A stretch of DNA of 64,000 bases, taken from NCBI RefSeq assembly GCF_025685655.1, contig NZ_JAGSYG010000009.1, positions 1-64,000 on the forward strand, given 5' to 3'. Positions within the stretch are counted from its first letter, which is position 1. Every line of letters starts with the position of its first letter. Under the pieces are notes generated by a model. It was not told the DNA's origin and searched no databases. It saw only the letters and a program-made list of their open reading frames with translations. The translations under genes and the position numbers were made by a program. This DNA is from Acidicapsa ligni (GTDB lineage Bacteria; Acidobacteriota; Terriglobia; Terriglobales; Acidobacteriaceae). Shown piece by piece: positions 54,101 to 61,911 of the stretch.

Positions 54101-54368
54101 GCGTTGTTTGTCCGTTGTTCGCGTTCACGGAAAACATGTAAAGCATGTTGTCGACACCGTTGGTCTGCTGCTCGAGTGGAGTCGCAACCGCCTGTTCAAG
54201 CGTATGTGCATCGGCGCCGGGATAGGTGGCCTGGACCTGAATTTCGGGAGGCACGATATCTGGATACTCGGAAGTAGGCAGATAGGCCAGCGATACCAGA
54301 CCAATGACAACCGTGAGGATAGCGATGACGATGGCAACGATGGGGCGACGGATGAAAAACTTGGACAT
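51156..54368 (-). CDS. RND efflux permease (HAE1/AcrB-like)
   Basis: A 1,070-residue inner-membrane proton-driven drug transporter. It has the first helix (MSKFFIRRPIVAIVIAILTVV), the two periplasmic loops, FGLVLAIGLVVDDAIIVVEAV with the Asp-Asp proton relay, and GLSAKNAILIVEFA with the Lys of the relay. Length is that of AcrB/MexB. The ATG is preceded by GGGGGGGAGG. It is encoded between the adaptor (3-bp gap) and the outer-membrane factor, so the whole tripartite pump is in one operon. Confidence 0.95.
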   Translation of the reverse strand: MSKFFIRRPIVAIVIAILTVVIGLVSLAYLPTSEYPDIVPPEIQVQATYPGADAHTLEQAVATPLEQQTNGVDNMLYMFSVNANNGQTTLYVDFDVKTNPDTDQVLSQLRVSQAQAQLPPEVNTAGVTVQKSQNSPLMVVALSSPTGQYGADFLTNYAIINLQDELTRVPGVSRVQIFGGQYALRIWVHPDKLAQLGVTATDVINALGVQNNVNPVGQIGAEPVPLGQQLTYTVRTQGRLITPEQFGNIILRSNPDGSVLHLSDVASIELGTQSYTMTARFNGSPAGVFGVYQLPGSNAVDVARAVRQRLDELQSTFPPGLRYDVPLDTTKAVDAGIHEILETLIIALVLVILVVYLFLQGWRATLIPLMAVPVSLIGTFIVFPFLGFSINTLSLFGLVLAIGLVVDDAIIVVEAVEHHIEGGLAPQEATIKAMEEVGGPVVAIALILAAVFIPTAAIPGITGRLYQQFAITIAISVAISAFNALTLSPALAALLLKPRTKGKAHNWQASFFSRFNSFFGWTTEKYVKTCGILIHKSVAAFLGLAVIAGAALLLGNRLPAGFIPQEDQGYLYAALQLPDVASLQRTDAAAQQLASSLRKTPGVGAVVQVNGLNLLTQTQSTNAAFFFVSLKPWEARKSRQEQIEAIEASLQKQLGAVNDGVAFSFPPPAIPGIGTSGGVTMILEDRSGTDDPTFLMKNLLKYLDTVSKRKEIAGAIPSYLPAVPQLYVDVDREKASQQQVDLSNIYATLQTFMGGYLVNYFNRFGRQWQTFVQADGKSRTKIESINQFYVRSANGSQVPLSSLVHVSQATGPEFVLRFNEHNAAQINIAGAPGYSSGQVREALEQVFHETMPRGMGYDYQGMSFQEQRAAQGVPTWAVFGLSLLFVFLILAALYESWSLPFSVLLSTPVAILGAYLALAARSLENDIFATIGLIMLIGLSAKNAILIVEFAVKNYKSGQSINDAALHAARLRFRPIVMTALAFIFGCLPLWFASGAGAVARRVLGSVVVGGMLLATLFGILLIPVTFSIVEYISHRLKRGGKGISMDSAHAPEPLHSGEQRPPQLEGGLR

Positions 54369-54371
54369 CGT

Positions 54372-55637
54372 TTACCTCCCCCCCGCAGTAGTTTCAGTCG
54401 TCGATGTTTGGCCAACGGCTGCACTGAGCGAGATTTCTGTCGCTTCTACTAAGAGGCCTTCGCTCAGCTTCTGGAGGTTGCTGGTTATGACGCGTGCGCC
54501 TGCTTGAACACCCAAGGTGACGATGAAGTTTGTACCGATTTGAGGCCCGAGGACAACGTTGACGACATGGACATGATTCCGATCGTCTACCGTCTCGACT
54601 TCCTTCACCCCTTGAATTTCGAGAACAGCGGTTTGAGGAATCAGTAGCGCATGAGGAACAACCTCTGCGGTCGCGGTGATTCTTCCGTACTGCCCGGGTC
54701 TCAAGAGAGCGTGAGGATTCGGGAAGGCGGCCGCTACACGGATAGCGCCTGTCTGCTGATTGATTTGACGATCTACAAAAATAATGTGGCCCGGATAGGT
54801 ATAGGTATCTCCGTCAGCGAGTTGCAAAGTGAGAGGAAGCTTGTCTGCAATCTGCAAAAGGCTTTGACCGCCCTGTTCGGCTCTCTTGCTCAGGCGCAGA
54901 TAATCCCGGTCACTGATCGAAAAATAAGCCTTGATAGGATCGAGTTGAGAGACGGACGTGAGAGTCGATTGGGGGCCGACCAAATTGCCAACCTGTGTCG
55001 TGGCTTGACCGGCGACTCCGGTGATCAGCGATTTGACTTGCGTGAAGCCAAGATTAAGCTTCGCCGCTGAGACATTGGCATTTGCTGTAGCGATTGCCTC
55101 GAGAGAGGTTTTCGCGGCGGCCTGAGCTTGAGCCAATTGCTGCTTCTCGTTGTCTAGTTGGCTTTGAGATATCGCCCTTTGTTGGGCGAGCGGTGCATCG
55201 CGCTCAACGTTGATTTCGGCTAGGCGTAGCTGTGCCTGCGTTTGTTCAAACTGTCCTCTTGCCTGTCCGACTTGCCCTTCAGCCTGTTCCAAGGCGGCTT
55301 CGAAAGGACGCCGATCAATTTCAAAAAGAATCTGGCCTTTGGTGACCTTGGATCCTTCCCGATATTTCTGCGCTACGAGATATCCACTTACCTGAGGTTG
55401 TATCTGGGCGTTGACATATCCATCGAGTGTTCCGACCCAGTCTCCCCTAAGCGGCACATCTACCGGCGTTACGCGGACGCAGTTGACGGGAAGCGGTTTC
55501 GATGTCGCTGATTGGCTGGTCCTGGAAGCATGGCAGCCGAGCAGGATCAGGAGCATCGACGAAAGGGTAACGGCGCGAACTTTTCGCACGAAGAGGTCGC
55601 GAAGATCCCTGTTGTTTTGTGGTGGAGACTGGGACAT
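54372..55637 (-). CDS. RND periplasmic adaptor (AcrA-like lipoprotein)
   Basis: A 421-residue membrane-fusion protein. The lipobox LLILLGC is near residue 35. The lipoyl halves are GYVNAQIQPQVSGYLVAQKYREGSKVTKGQILFEID and a partner later; the coiled coil runs about residues 115-180 (LEQAEGQVGQARGQFEQTQAQL, SQLDNEKQQLAQAQ); the beta-barrel and membrane-proximal parts follow (PGQYGRITATAEV, PQTAVLEIQG). It links permease and outer-membrane duct. Confidence 0.93.
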   Translation of the reverse strand: MSQSPPQNNRDLRDLFVRKVRAVTLSSMLLILLGCHASRTSQSATSKPLPVNCVRVTPVDVPLRGDWVGTLDGYVNAQIQPQVSGYLVAQKYREGSKVTKGQILFEIDRRPFEAALEQAEGQVGQARGQFEQTQAQLRLAEINVERDAPLAQQRAISQSQLDNEKQQLAQAQAAAKTSLEAIATANANVSAAKLNLGFTQVKSLITGVAGQATTQVGNLVGPQSTLTSVSQLDPIKAYFSISDRDYLRLSKRAEQGGQSLLQIADKLPLTLQLADGDTYTYPGHIIFVDRQINQQTGAIRVAAAFPNPHALLRPGQYGRITATAEVVPHALLIPQTAVLEIQGVKEVETVDDRNHVHVVNVVLGPQIGTNFIVTLGVQAGARVITSNLQKLSEGLLVEATEISLSAAVGQTSTTETTAGGR

Positions 55638-55643
55638 GGCCTG

Positions 55644-56534
55644 TTACCTTGCTCGTTCCGTCAAAGTTTCTTGGTTCTGCCAGGGATAGGCGATTTCCAC
55701 GGGCTCGCATTCGAAATCGGTAGAAATGCTTAGCGAACGCCACTCTTCGTCTTCCCGAATTCGCTCGCGACTGGTCTTTTCAGCCAAGTCGACTGCGTCA
55801 CTGCCGAGCAATAGCCGCAATGGCGGCTTTTGGATGGTGGCCAGATTGAGGATGACCTTAGCTGCGCGTGAGGGGTCGCCGGGCTGCTTGCCGCTGTTTT
55901 GCCTTAGGTAGTCAGCCACCACACCGACTGTCGGTCGATACTCCTGCCGGATCGAACCGACGGTCATCGAGCTTCCAGCCCAATCGGTTCGAAAACCGCC
56001 GGGCTCGACGATCGTGATCTCGATCCCCAAGGGTGCGACCTCTTTGGAGAGGGCCTCGGAAAACCCTTCGACCGCCCACTTCGCTGCTTGGTATGCGGCG
56101 ATGCCAGGCGTTCCCAACCGAGCGCCGATCGAGGATATTTGGAGGATGCGTCCCTCACCACGCAGTCTCATGTGCGGCAGGACCGCCTTGGTCACATGGA
56201 CCACACCAAAGAAGTTCGTTTCCATTTGTGCGTGCAGATCGTCGAGCCTGAGATCTTCGACCGGGCTTACATTGCCGTAGCCGGCGTTATTGACAACAAC
56301 GTCGATTGAACCGAAGACTGCGATCGCACGAGCGATTGCTGTGTCAACTGCCCGAGCATCAGTGACGTTGAGAGCAATGGTTTCGACTTGGGATCCATAC
56401 TTTTCCTTGAGCGCCCATAATTGGCCCGGATCTCTCGCGGTGGCTGCGACTTTGAATCCGTTTGCGAGGGCCTCCTCGGTGATTGCTCTCCCTAGCCCTC
56501 TAGAACATCCGGTGATGAACCAAACCTGCTCCAT
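55644..56534 (-). CDS. Classical SDR oxidoreductase
   Basis: A 296-residue SDR: cofactor loop FITGCSRGLGRAI, NNAGYGNVSP, Ser in LQISSIGARLG and Tyr-Lys in AYQAAKWAVEGFSEAL, and PGGFRTDWA. Catalytic residues are intact; the length and C-terminal part resemble oxidoreductases acting on small ketones, quinones or retinol-type substrates. GGAGGAGTT precedes the ATG at 56534 in place of a longer in-frame start. It heads the RND operon, 6 bp ahead of the adaptor gene; the divergent HxlR is the probable regulator. Confidence 0.9.
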   Translation of the reverse strand: MEQVWFITGCSRGLGRAITEEALANGFKVAATARDPGQLWALKEKYGSQVETIALNVTDARAVDTAIARAIAVFGSIDVVVNNAGYGNVSPVEDLRLDDLHAQMETNFFGVVHVTKAVLPHMRLRGEGRILQISSIGARLGTPGIAAYQAAKWAVEGFSEALSKEVAPLGIEITIVEPGGFRTDWAGSSMTVGSIRQEYRPTVGVVADYLRQNSGKQPGDPSRAAKVILNLATIQKPPLRLLLGSDAVDLAEKTSRERIREDEEWRSLSISTDFECEPVEIAYPWQNQETLTERAR

Positions 56535-56594
56535 GAACTCCTCCGTTGATGCACAAAGTAACGGAGTTGGTATCAAAATGGAAGAAGGAACCAG

Positions 56595-56613
56595 TTGGTT
56601 CTATACAAACCAA
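56595..56613. promoter_or_regulatory. probable HxlR operator
   Basis: TTGGTT-CTATACA-AACCAA, a perfect 6-bp inverted repeat with 7-bp spacer, in the divergent region between the SDR/RND operon and the HxlR gene. A TTAGTTAG direct repeat follows at 56614-56621. Confidence 0.65.
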
Positions 56614-56761
56614 TTAGTTAGTTATTGCAAAATGAATAGGATAGGTCGATCACGTCGGAGACGCAATTTGAATAAGTATGAGGTAGGCCGCCCCGCAGCC
56701 TCGGTGTCCGATAAGCACCTAAAGCCGAGTGGTGCTATACATACTGGGGAGGAACCAAGCC

Positions 56762-57205
56762 TTGGATGCCCAGCAAAATCCGGATTTTTGTGACTCTCTT
56801 ACTGACGAACAGGATGAGGCGGCCCGTCAACTTCTCGAGACAGTAGCGGCGAAATGGCCTATGGCAGTTCTTTACGAGTTGGTCTGTGCGGGTGGCCCCG
56901 TCCGTTTCAGCCGAATCCGTGACCGGGTCGATGGGATTAGCCAAAAGGTCTTGGCCCAGACTCTACGCACTCTGGAGTCATACCGGCTTATCACGCGGAA
57001 GGTCTATCCGGAAGTTCCACCACGGGTGGAATACCAAGCAACGTCGCTGGGCCATAAGCTTCAGCAACAGTTCGTTCCCGTCTGGGCCTGGATTGTGGAA
57101 CACCTCGATGACTTCCAGGGTGTCGCAATCATCACTCCGAAAGTCGATGATCGGGCAGACCTCGAGCACTCGACTTCCGCTTCAGAGCTGATCGCACGAC
57201 ACTGA
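56762..57205 (+). CDS. HxlR-family transcriptional regulator
   Basis: A 147-residue winged-helix HxlR protein: ETVAAKWPMAVLYELVCAGGPVRFSRIRDRVDGISQKVLAQTLRTLESYRLITRKVYPEVPPRVEYQAT, then a PVWAWIVEHL helix. The likely start is TTG at 56762, 7 bp after GGGGAGGA. HxlR regulators respond to quinones, aldehydes or formaldehyde-type electrophiles. Divergent to the SDR/RND operon and convergent with the PRISE gene. Confidence 0.9.
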   Translation: MDAQQNPDFCDSLTDEQDEAARQLLETVAAKWPMAVLYELVCAGGPVRFSRIRDRVDGISQKVLAQTLRTLESYRLITRKVYPEVPPRVEYQATSLGHKLQQQFVPVWAWIVEHLDDFQGVAIITPKVDDRADLEHSTSASELIARH

Positions 57206-57240
57206 CGTAATTGGCCTGTGTTTGGAATCGCAGGTAGGCG

Positions 57241-58302
57241 TTACTTCGTCGTGCCTACCCTAAGTTCACTCAGCTTCCGGAAAAATTGGCGGAACATGTC
57301 CTCCGTGTCGATGCAGCCGTGGAACCCCGCTCGCCTTGCTTTTATTGTGCTGCTGATGTTGTCGAACTCGGTATTGAAGATGAAGTCTCCAAACTCCCAT
57401 GATGCGATGGCGTCGTACGGAATTTGCTGCAGATTGTGCTTCTTCACGATCGCTTCCCACAGAGGAGCTTTGTCGGCCATGTAGACCTTTAGCGGCATCG
57501 GAATAGGATCGGCCACTTCCATGTCGAACATCCTCGCGATGCGAGGCCACATGTGCTGCCAGCGGAAGTAGTCACCATTTGTGATGTTGAAGATCGAATT
57601 CTTGGCGGCGTCCGCCGTTCCTGCCCAAATCGAGGCATCAGCCAGAATGTCGGCCGATGTGACTTGATAGAGTGCGCGATATGCCCGTTCGGTTCCCGGA
57701 AATCGAAGCGGCAATCGAAGTTCTTTCGAGATCATCGCGTAAACCGCTATCACCATAGCGAGATTCATCGGATTGCCTATCGCATATCCGCAGATCGCTT
57801 CCGGGCGTAGGGCCGACCAAGACCAATGCTTGCCGTGTTGCCTTGCCCGAAGAAAATTCTCCTGGTCGTAGTAAAAGTTCGGCGGCATCAGACGTGGATC
57901 GTCCTCGCGTGCCGGAGTCTTGAAAGGTCCGAGGTCGGCGCCATAAGCTTTGCCGCCTTGATAGAAAGTCACATGTCGGAGTGCCGGTGATGTGACCTCA
58001 ACAACATCGAGCAGGTTCTTGAGGATGGCCACATTTACCTCGGACCTTTCCGCGGCGGTCGCCTTTTCAATGTAAGCGCCGAATACGATATGTGTGACCC
58101 CAGGAATTGACGTCAGCTTCTCTCTAACATCCTCTGCATCCAACAGATCCACGGCGACAGACCGAACCCCCTCGGACACCGGTGCGGTTCGACGGGATAA
58201 TCCGTAGACTTCCGTATTGGGAAATGCGTTCCAACGCTCTGCCGCTGCTCTGCCACTTACCCCATGAACTCCGGCTATCACAACCACATTTTTCTCTGAC
58301 AT
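57241..58302 (-). CDS. PRISE-like SDR (progesterone 5-beta-reductase/iridoid synthase-like)
   Basis: A 353-residue extended SDR. The cofactor loop is VVVIAGVHGVSGRAAAERW; the family hallmarks FYYDQENFLRARQ (Tyr of the active site), SWSALRPEAICGYAIG and FNITNGDYFRWQHMWP are all visible. PRISE enzymes reduce activated C=C bonds of enones. The ATG at 58302 has GGGAG about 6 bp upstream. Convergent with HxlR; it may share the enone/quinone theme of the adjacent operon. Confidence 0.9.
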   Translation of the reverse strand: MSEKNVVVIAGVHGVSGRAAAERWNAFPNTEVYGLSRRTAPVSEGVRSVAVDLLDAEDVREKLTSIPGVTHIVFGAYIEKATAAERSEVNVAILKNLLDVVEVTSPALRHVTFYQGGKAYGADLGPFKTPAREDDPRLMPPNFYYDQENFLRARQHGKHWSWSALRPEAICGYAIGNPMNLAMVIAVYAMISKELRLPLRFPGTERAYRALYQVTSADILADASIWAGTADAAKNSIFNITNGDYFRWQHMWPRIARMFDMEVADPIPMPLKVYMADKAPLWEAIVKKHNLQQIPYDAIASWEFGDFIFNTEFDNISSTIKARRAGFHGCIDTEDMFRQFFRKLSELRVGTTK

Positions 58303-58459
58303 TTCGGCTCCCACTTCAGCCTAGCGCCAATCACACGCCAGCACCAAAACTCTGGCGAGAACTCTTGTCGAAGGTATGGGTATAGGGAACGAACTCAGAG
58401 TTCAATGGCGCAATGCGAAAGTCGAGGTTGGTGTGACTTTGCATCCAACTGATTGGCCT

Positions 58460-58836
58460 ATGACAACAAAGAAACTCATCTCTGCGAACTCTAAGACGCG
58501 ATCTTCCGCAACTCGACAACCATCCCTATACCATCGTGTCGCCACACTGCTACACACGATGCGCCGTATTGCTCAATATGAGGATGCCCTGTGTGAACTG
58601 TCCCATGAACTGAAGGGACAGGTGTTCTTTCTGAAGAAGTTGGAAATGAGCTGCGCGACATCCTCGAGAAGATCCCATCACATGATTACTTGGTAGATCT
58701 TGACGCGGTGAGAAACATCCTCGCTGATCACCGGCCGTCGAAACCTTCAAGTTCGAAAAAGGCTGGTAAGTCAACGACGATTCATAGGGGTTCCGCTCCG
58801 CCGAAGAAGAAGTTCCGGAGGACGTCATCGAAATAG
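58460..58836 (+). pseudogene. small gene interrupted by a frameshift
   Basis: Reading from ATG 58460 gives MTTKKLISANS through RIAQYEDALCELSHELKGQ, then the frame runs into unrelated residues. Shifting frame at about 58620-58624 gives a continuous, sensible continuation VLSEEVGNELRDILEKIPS through LVDLDAVRNIL to a basic Ser/Lys-rich tail and a TAG at 58834-58836. One base appears lost. The product has no recognised family. It overlaps the exonuclease III start by a few bases. Confidence 0.6.
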
Positions 58837-59591
58837 CAAGCTGGAACGTGAATTCGATCCGTGCGCGCGCCGAACATGTCAAAATCTGGCTGGAGGCGAA
58901 AAAGCCGGACGTGCTGATGCTCCAGGAGCTAAAGGGTACGGAGTTTCCCACGCTGTTTTTCAAAGAGCTGGGATATCATTCTTCTTCCGTGACGCAGAAA
59001 ACCTACAACGGCGTCGCCATTCTCACCCGTAGTCCGATAAAGATTGTCAGCACAACTTTGCCCGGTGATGAGGCAGACAGTCACGCGCGGTTTCTTGAAG
59101 TGATAATTGAGAACATCCGCATGGTGAACATCTACTTGCCGAATGGAAACCCGGTGGGCACGGCAAAATTCGAGTACAAACTCGCGTGGATGGACCGCCT
59201 CAAGCAGCAGATGAAGCTCTGGCTAGAAAGCGATGTGCCAACGTTAATCGGCGGAGACTTCAACGTCATTCCGGAAGATATCGACTGCCACAAGCCCGCG
59301 TCTTGGATTCACGACGCACTCTTTCAGCCTGAACCGCGTACCCGCTATAGGGCAATGCTCGAACTTGGTTACACCGATGCTTTTCGCTTGCTTCACCCCG
59401 GTATCGGTGGACAGTTCACGTTTTGGGACTATTTCCGGCAAGCGTTTGAACATAATCGTGGTATCCGGATTGATCACTTTCTGCTCGCGCCGAATCTAGT
59501 GAAGCGTCTACAAAGCTGTGAGATCGATAAACGACCCCGTGCCTTGGAAAAGCCCTCAGATCACACGCCGATCATCGTACGCCTCGCGTAG
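58827..59591 (+). CDS. xth: Exodeoxyribonuclease III
   Basis: An AP-endonuclease/3' exonuclease of about 254 residues. Catalytic signatures: ASWNVNSIRAR (Asn), LMLQELKG (Glu), VNIYLPNGNPV (Tyr), IGGDFNVIPEDIDC (Asp, Asn), IDHFLLAP (Asp) and KPSDHTPI (Asp-His). No ATG/GTG/TTG exists upstream of the essential N-terminal Asn: the frame is open back to 58788 without a standard start. GGAGG at 58817-58821 points to ATC at 58827, a non-standard start; GTG at 58848 would delete the first catalytic Asn. Either a rare start or a mutated start codon. Confidence 0.85.
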   Translation: MEIASWNVNSIRARAEHVKIWLEAKKPDVLMLQELKGTEFPTLFFKELGYHSSSVTQKTYNGVAILTRSPIKIVSTTLPGDEADSHARFLEVIIENIRMVNIYLPNGNPVGTAKFEYKLAWMDRLKQQMKLWLESDVPTLIGGDFNVIPEDIDCHKPASWIHDALFQPEPRTRYRAMLELGYTDAFRLLHPGIGGQFTFWDYFRQAFEHNRGIRIDHFLLAPNLVKRLQSCEIDKRPRALEKPSDHTPIIVRLA

Positions 59592-59640
59592 CCGCGTTCC
59601 TGTCATCGGATGCTGAGAGAATAGAGGCTAAGGAGACGCG

Positions 59641-60621
59641 ATGACGAAGGTAGCAGTGTTGGATGACTGGCAGGGTATTGCGAAGAGCAGCACCGATTGG
59701 TCGGCACTGTTTGCTGTAGCGGAGGTGGTCTTCTTCGAGCAGGCTTTCCGGGACGAAAATGATGCGGCTGAGAAGCTCGCGGATTTCGACGTCGTGTTAT
59801 CGATGCGTGAGCGAACGGCACTTCCTGGTTCATTGATCGATCGTTTGCCTAAGTTGTGCCTGTTGGGCATTACGGGCTCCTCCAATGCAACACTCGATCT
59901 TGCTGCCTGTACGGCGAAAAAGATTATCGTCTGCAACACCATCGGTCATGGCGGTACCGAGGCTGCTACCGCTGAGTTGGCGCTAGGCCTCCTTTTAGCG
60001 GCCGCCCGTGCCATTCCTGCTGCCGACGCCAATATGCGTGCGGGCTACTTCCAGGAAGACTTGCCGATCGGAATCTCTTTGGCCGGCAAGACCATGGGAA
60101 TTGTCGGGCTCGGGCGTCTGGGATCGCACATGGCGCGTTACTGTCAGGCGCTCAATATGAAAGTTGTGGCATGGAGCGAGAACCTCACCACGGAGAAGGC
60201 CGAAGCAGTAGGAACGACTCTCGTAACTAAAGACGAGTTGTTCTCGAACGCTGATGCCGTCAGCATTCACCTGGTGCTTTCGCCACGCACACGCGGGCTG
60301 ATCGATGCTTCTGCTCTGGGACAGATGAAGCAGGGCGCGATCCTCATCAATACCTCCCGTGGTCCCATCGTCAATGAAGCCGCGTTGCTTGAGGCGGTGG
60401 AATCGCGCCAGATCATTGCGGCTCTCGATGTCTATGATCGTGAGCCTTTGCCGTCAGATCATCCTCTGAGAAGGGCTTCCCATACGGTCTTGACTCCGCA
60501 TCTCGGATACGGGGTTCAGGAGACGTGGAGAGAGTTCTACGGACAGAGCGTTGAGAATGCCCTTGCTTTCATCAACGGACATCCAGTGCGCGTCATCAAT
60601 CCGGAGGCTTTTCGGGCATGA
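59641..60621 (+). CDS. D-2-hydroxyacid dehydrogenase, copy 2
   Basis: A 326-residue D-2-hydroxyacid dehydrogenase, paralogue of the protein at 41917-42897. GIVGLGRLGSHMARYCQ is the NAD loop; R in INTSRGPIVNE, E in YDREPLP and H in LTPHLGYG are the catalytic residues. AAGGAGACGCG precedes the ATG. It follows the full-length exonuclease III gene by 49 bp and precedes a decayed SRAP gene, so it is probably the parent copy. Confidence 0.92.
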   Translation: MTKVAVLDDWQGIAKSSTDWSALFAVAEVVFFEQAFRDENDAAEKLADFDVVLSMRERTALPGSLIDRLPKLCLLGITGSSNATLDLAACTAKKIIVCNTIGHGGTEAATAELALGLLLAAARAIPAADANMRAGYFQEDLPIGISLAGKTMGIVGLGRLGSHMARYCQALNMKVVAWSENLTTEKAEAVGTTLVTKDELFSNADAVSIHLVLSPRTRGLIDASALGQMKQGAILINTSRGPIVNEAALLEAVESRQIIAALDVYDREPLPSDHPLRRASHTVLTPHLGYGVQETWREFYGQSVENALAFINGHPVRVINPEAFRA

Positions 60622-60763
60622 GCGGGGCGCGGTCGAACACCAATACATCTTCAGCGGTGTGAGTGATCCTGTAGCGTGACTGGTCTCTGACGAGATCCGC
60701 ACATAGACTATTCGGCTCGCGATCCGGCGACATCCCTTTGCGTAATACGGCCGATGATTCTCT

Positions 60764-61354
60764 GTGAGTGCGGGTTTGGATGAGACGTTCTTCGAACCTG
60801 AAGACGATCTCAGACCACAATCCATGCAACCCGTCATCTATCTGAACGAGGATGGTGAACGGAAGATCGAGCTGATGCGCTGGGCGTTCAAGTTGCCGGA
60901 CCGGCTTCTCTTCAATGCCCGATCGAAAGGAATTGAGCGCTCCACGTTTTGGGTGGACGCCTTCCTGAATGGCCGAGTCATCGTGCCCGGAGACGCAATT
61001 TACGAATGGCAGGAAGCCTAGAAGGGAAAGAAGAAGCCGAAGTACGAGTTTGTCGTTCGTGGCCAAAGGCCGTTTGGCATGGCGGGTGTCTCGAAGCTCT
61101 GGAAGAACCCGAAGACAAACCTGTGGGAACGGACTTTTGCGATTCTTACCGGCGAGCCGAACGAATTGATGACCCCGATCCACGACCGTATGACTACCTT
61201 TCTTATGCCGAAGGACTACGCTGAGTATCTGGAACCGACCGAAAGGCCTCCGGTTCATCTTCTCCGCATTCTTCCGGCAGAGCAGATGGAAGCCACTCTG
61301 GTCGAGACAACGCCCATCACCAACCGGCAGGTGAGCCTCTTCGACAGCCAATGA
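60764..61354 (+). pseudogene. SRAP (YedK/HMCES-like) gene, degenerate
   Basis: SOS-response-associated peptidase-family gene, whose active form cross-links abasic sites through Cys2. The frame has an internal TAG at 61019-61021, right after GDAIYEWQEA, and resumes with KPKYEFVVRGQRPFGMAGVSKLW. The N-terminal MCGR with the catalytic Cys is absent: a TGCGGG lies upstream in another frame (60767). NARSKGIE, YEWQE and TPIHDRM remain. It is inactive unless read-through and frameshifting occur. Confidence 0.8.
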
Positions 61355-61437
61355 ACAAAACCACGGACGTCTGAGCATTGCCCGAAGGCTCCCGCATACC
61401 TTACACTGGGAATCGACCCTGCAGCGATTCGCTGTAC

Positions 61438-61514
61438 GGGCGGTTAGCTCAGCTGGTTAGAGCGCCTGCTTCACACGCAGGAGGTCGGGGGTTCGAGTCC
61501 CTCACCGCCCACCA
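61438..61514 (+). tRNA. tRNA-Val (anticodon CAC)
   Basis: Complete cloverleaf: acceptor GGGCGGT pairs with ACCGCCC, D arm GCTC...GAGC, anticodon stem CCTGC/GCAGG with loop TTCACAC (anticodon CAC), T arm GGGGGTTCGAGTCCCT, and an encoded CCA at the end. It reads GTG codons. Confidence 0.95.
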
Positions 61515-61561
61515 ATCCTATTCAGGTCAATCCCAGATTCAAAACTGAAGCGGTGCGCCTT

Positions 61562-61590
61562 GCAACCCGGACTGGGTTGCATTTCATTTT
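61562..61590 (+). terminator. possible terminator after tRNA-Val
   Basis: GCAACCC-GGACT-GGGTTGC, a perfect 7-bp stem, followed by the T-rich ATTTCATTTT. It lies 48 bp after the tRNA and would fit its transcript end. Confidence 0.6.
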
Positions 61591-61681
61591 GGGGCCGTTC
61601 CACCACGAGCAGCCCCGTCACCCGCGGGTTTATAGTTGGTTCATGCTTGGCGGCATTTTGTTGGCAAATAGCGCCGATTGG

Positions 61682-61706
61682 GCCGGTTTTGCCGGTTTTG
61701 CCGGTT
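61682..61706. repeat. 9-bp tandem repeat GCCGGTTTT
   Basis: GCCGGTTTT occurs twice perfectly and a third time as GCCGGTT, in the spacer between the complete tRNA-Val and the tRNA fragment. Confidence 0.75.
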
Positions 61707-61744
61707 CATAAGTCCTTTGCCGTCAATTAAATGCCCCACGATTG

Positions 61745-61794
61745 CTACCTTCACACGGTGGAAGTCGCAGGTTCGAATCCTGCATCGCCCACCA
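61745..61794 (+). pseudogene. 3' half of a second tRNA-Val(CAC)
   Basis: Anticodon arm CTACC-TTCACAC-GGTGG, variable loop, T arm GCAGGTTCGAATCCTGC, acceptor 3' strand ATCGCCC and CCA are intact; the D arm and 5' acceptor strand are absent upstream. It differs from the complete gene at 61438 at many positions, so it is not a simple repeat. tRNA 3' halves are classic integrase attachment scars. Confidence 0.75.
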
Positions 61795-61911
61795 GATAAA
61801 TAACTGTTTTAAGAGCTGAGCCACCCCTGATCCATCTTTTCCATGCAAACTAAGGGTATTCAATTCCTGAAAGTAAACACCAGGCATAAAATGGAACTTA
61901 GGTTCCCCGCC

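Noticed and set aside
60596-61378. 260-residue minus-strand ORF
   Set aside because: Antisense to the decayed SRAP gene, whose motifs are recognisable on the plus strand.
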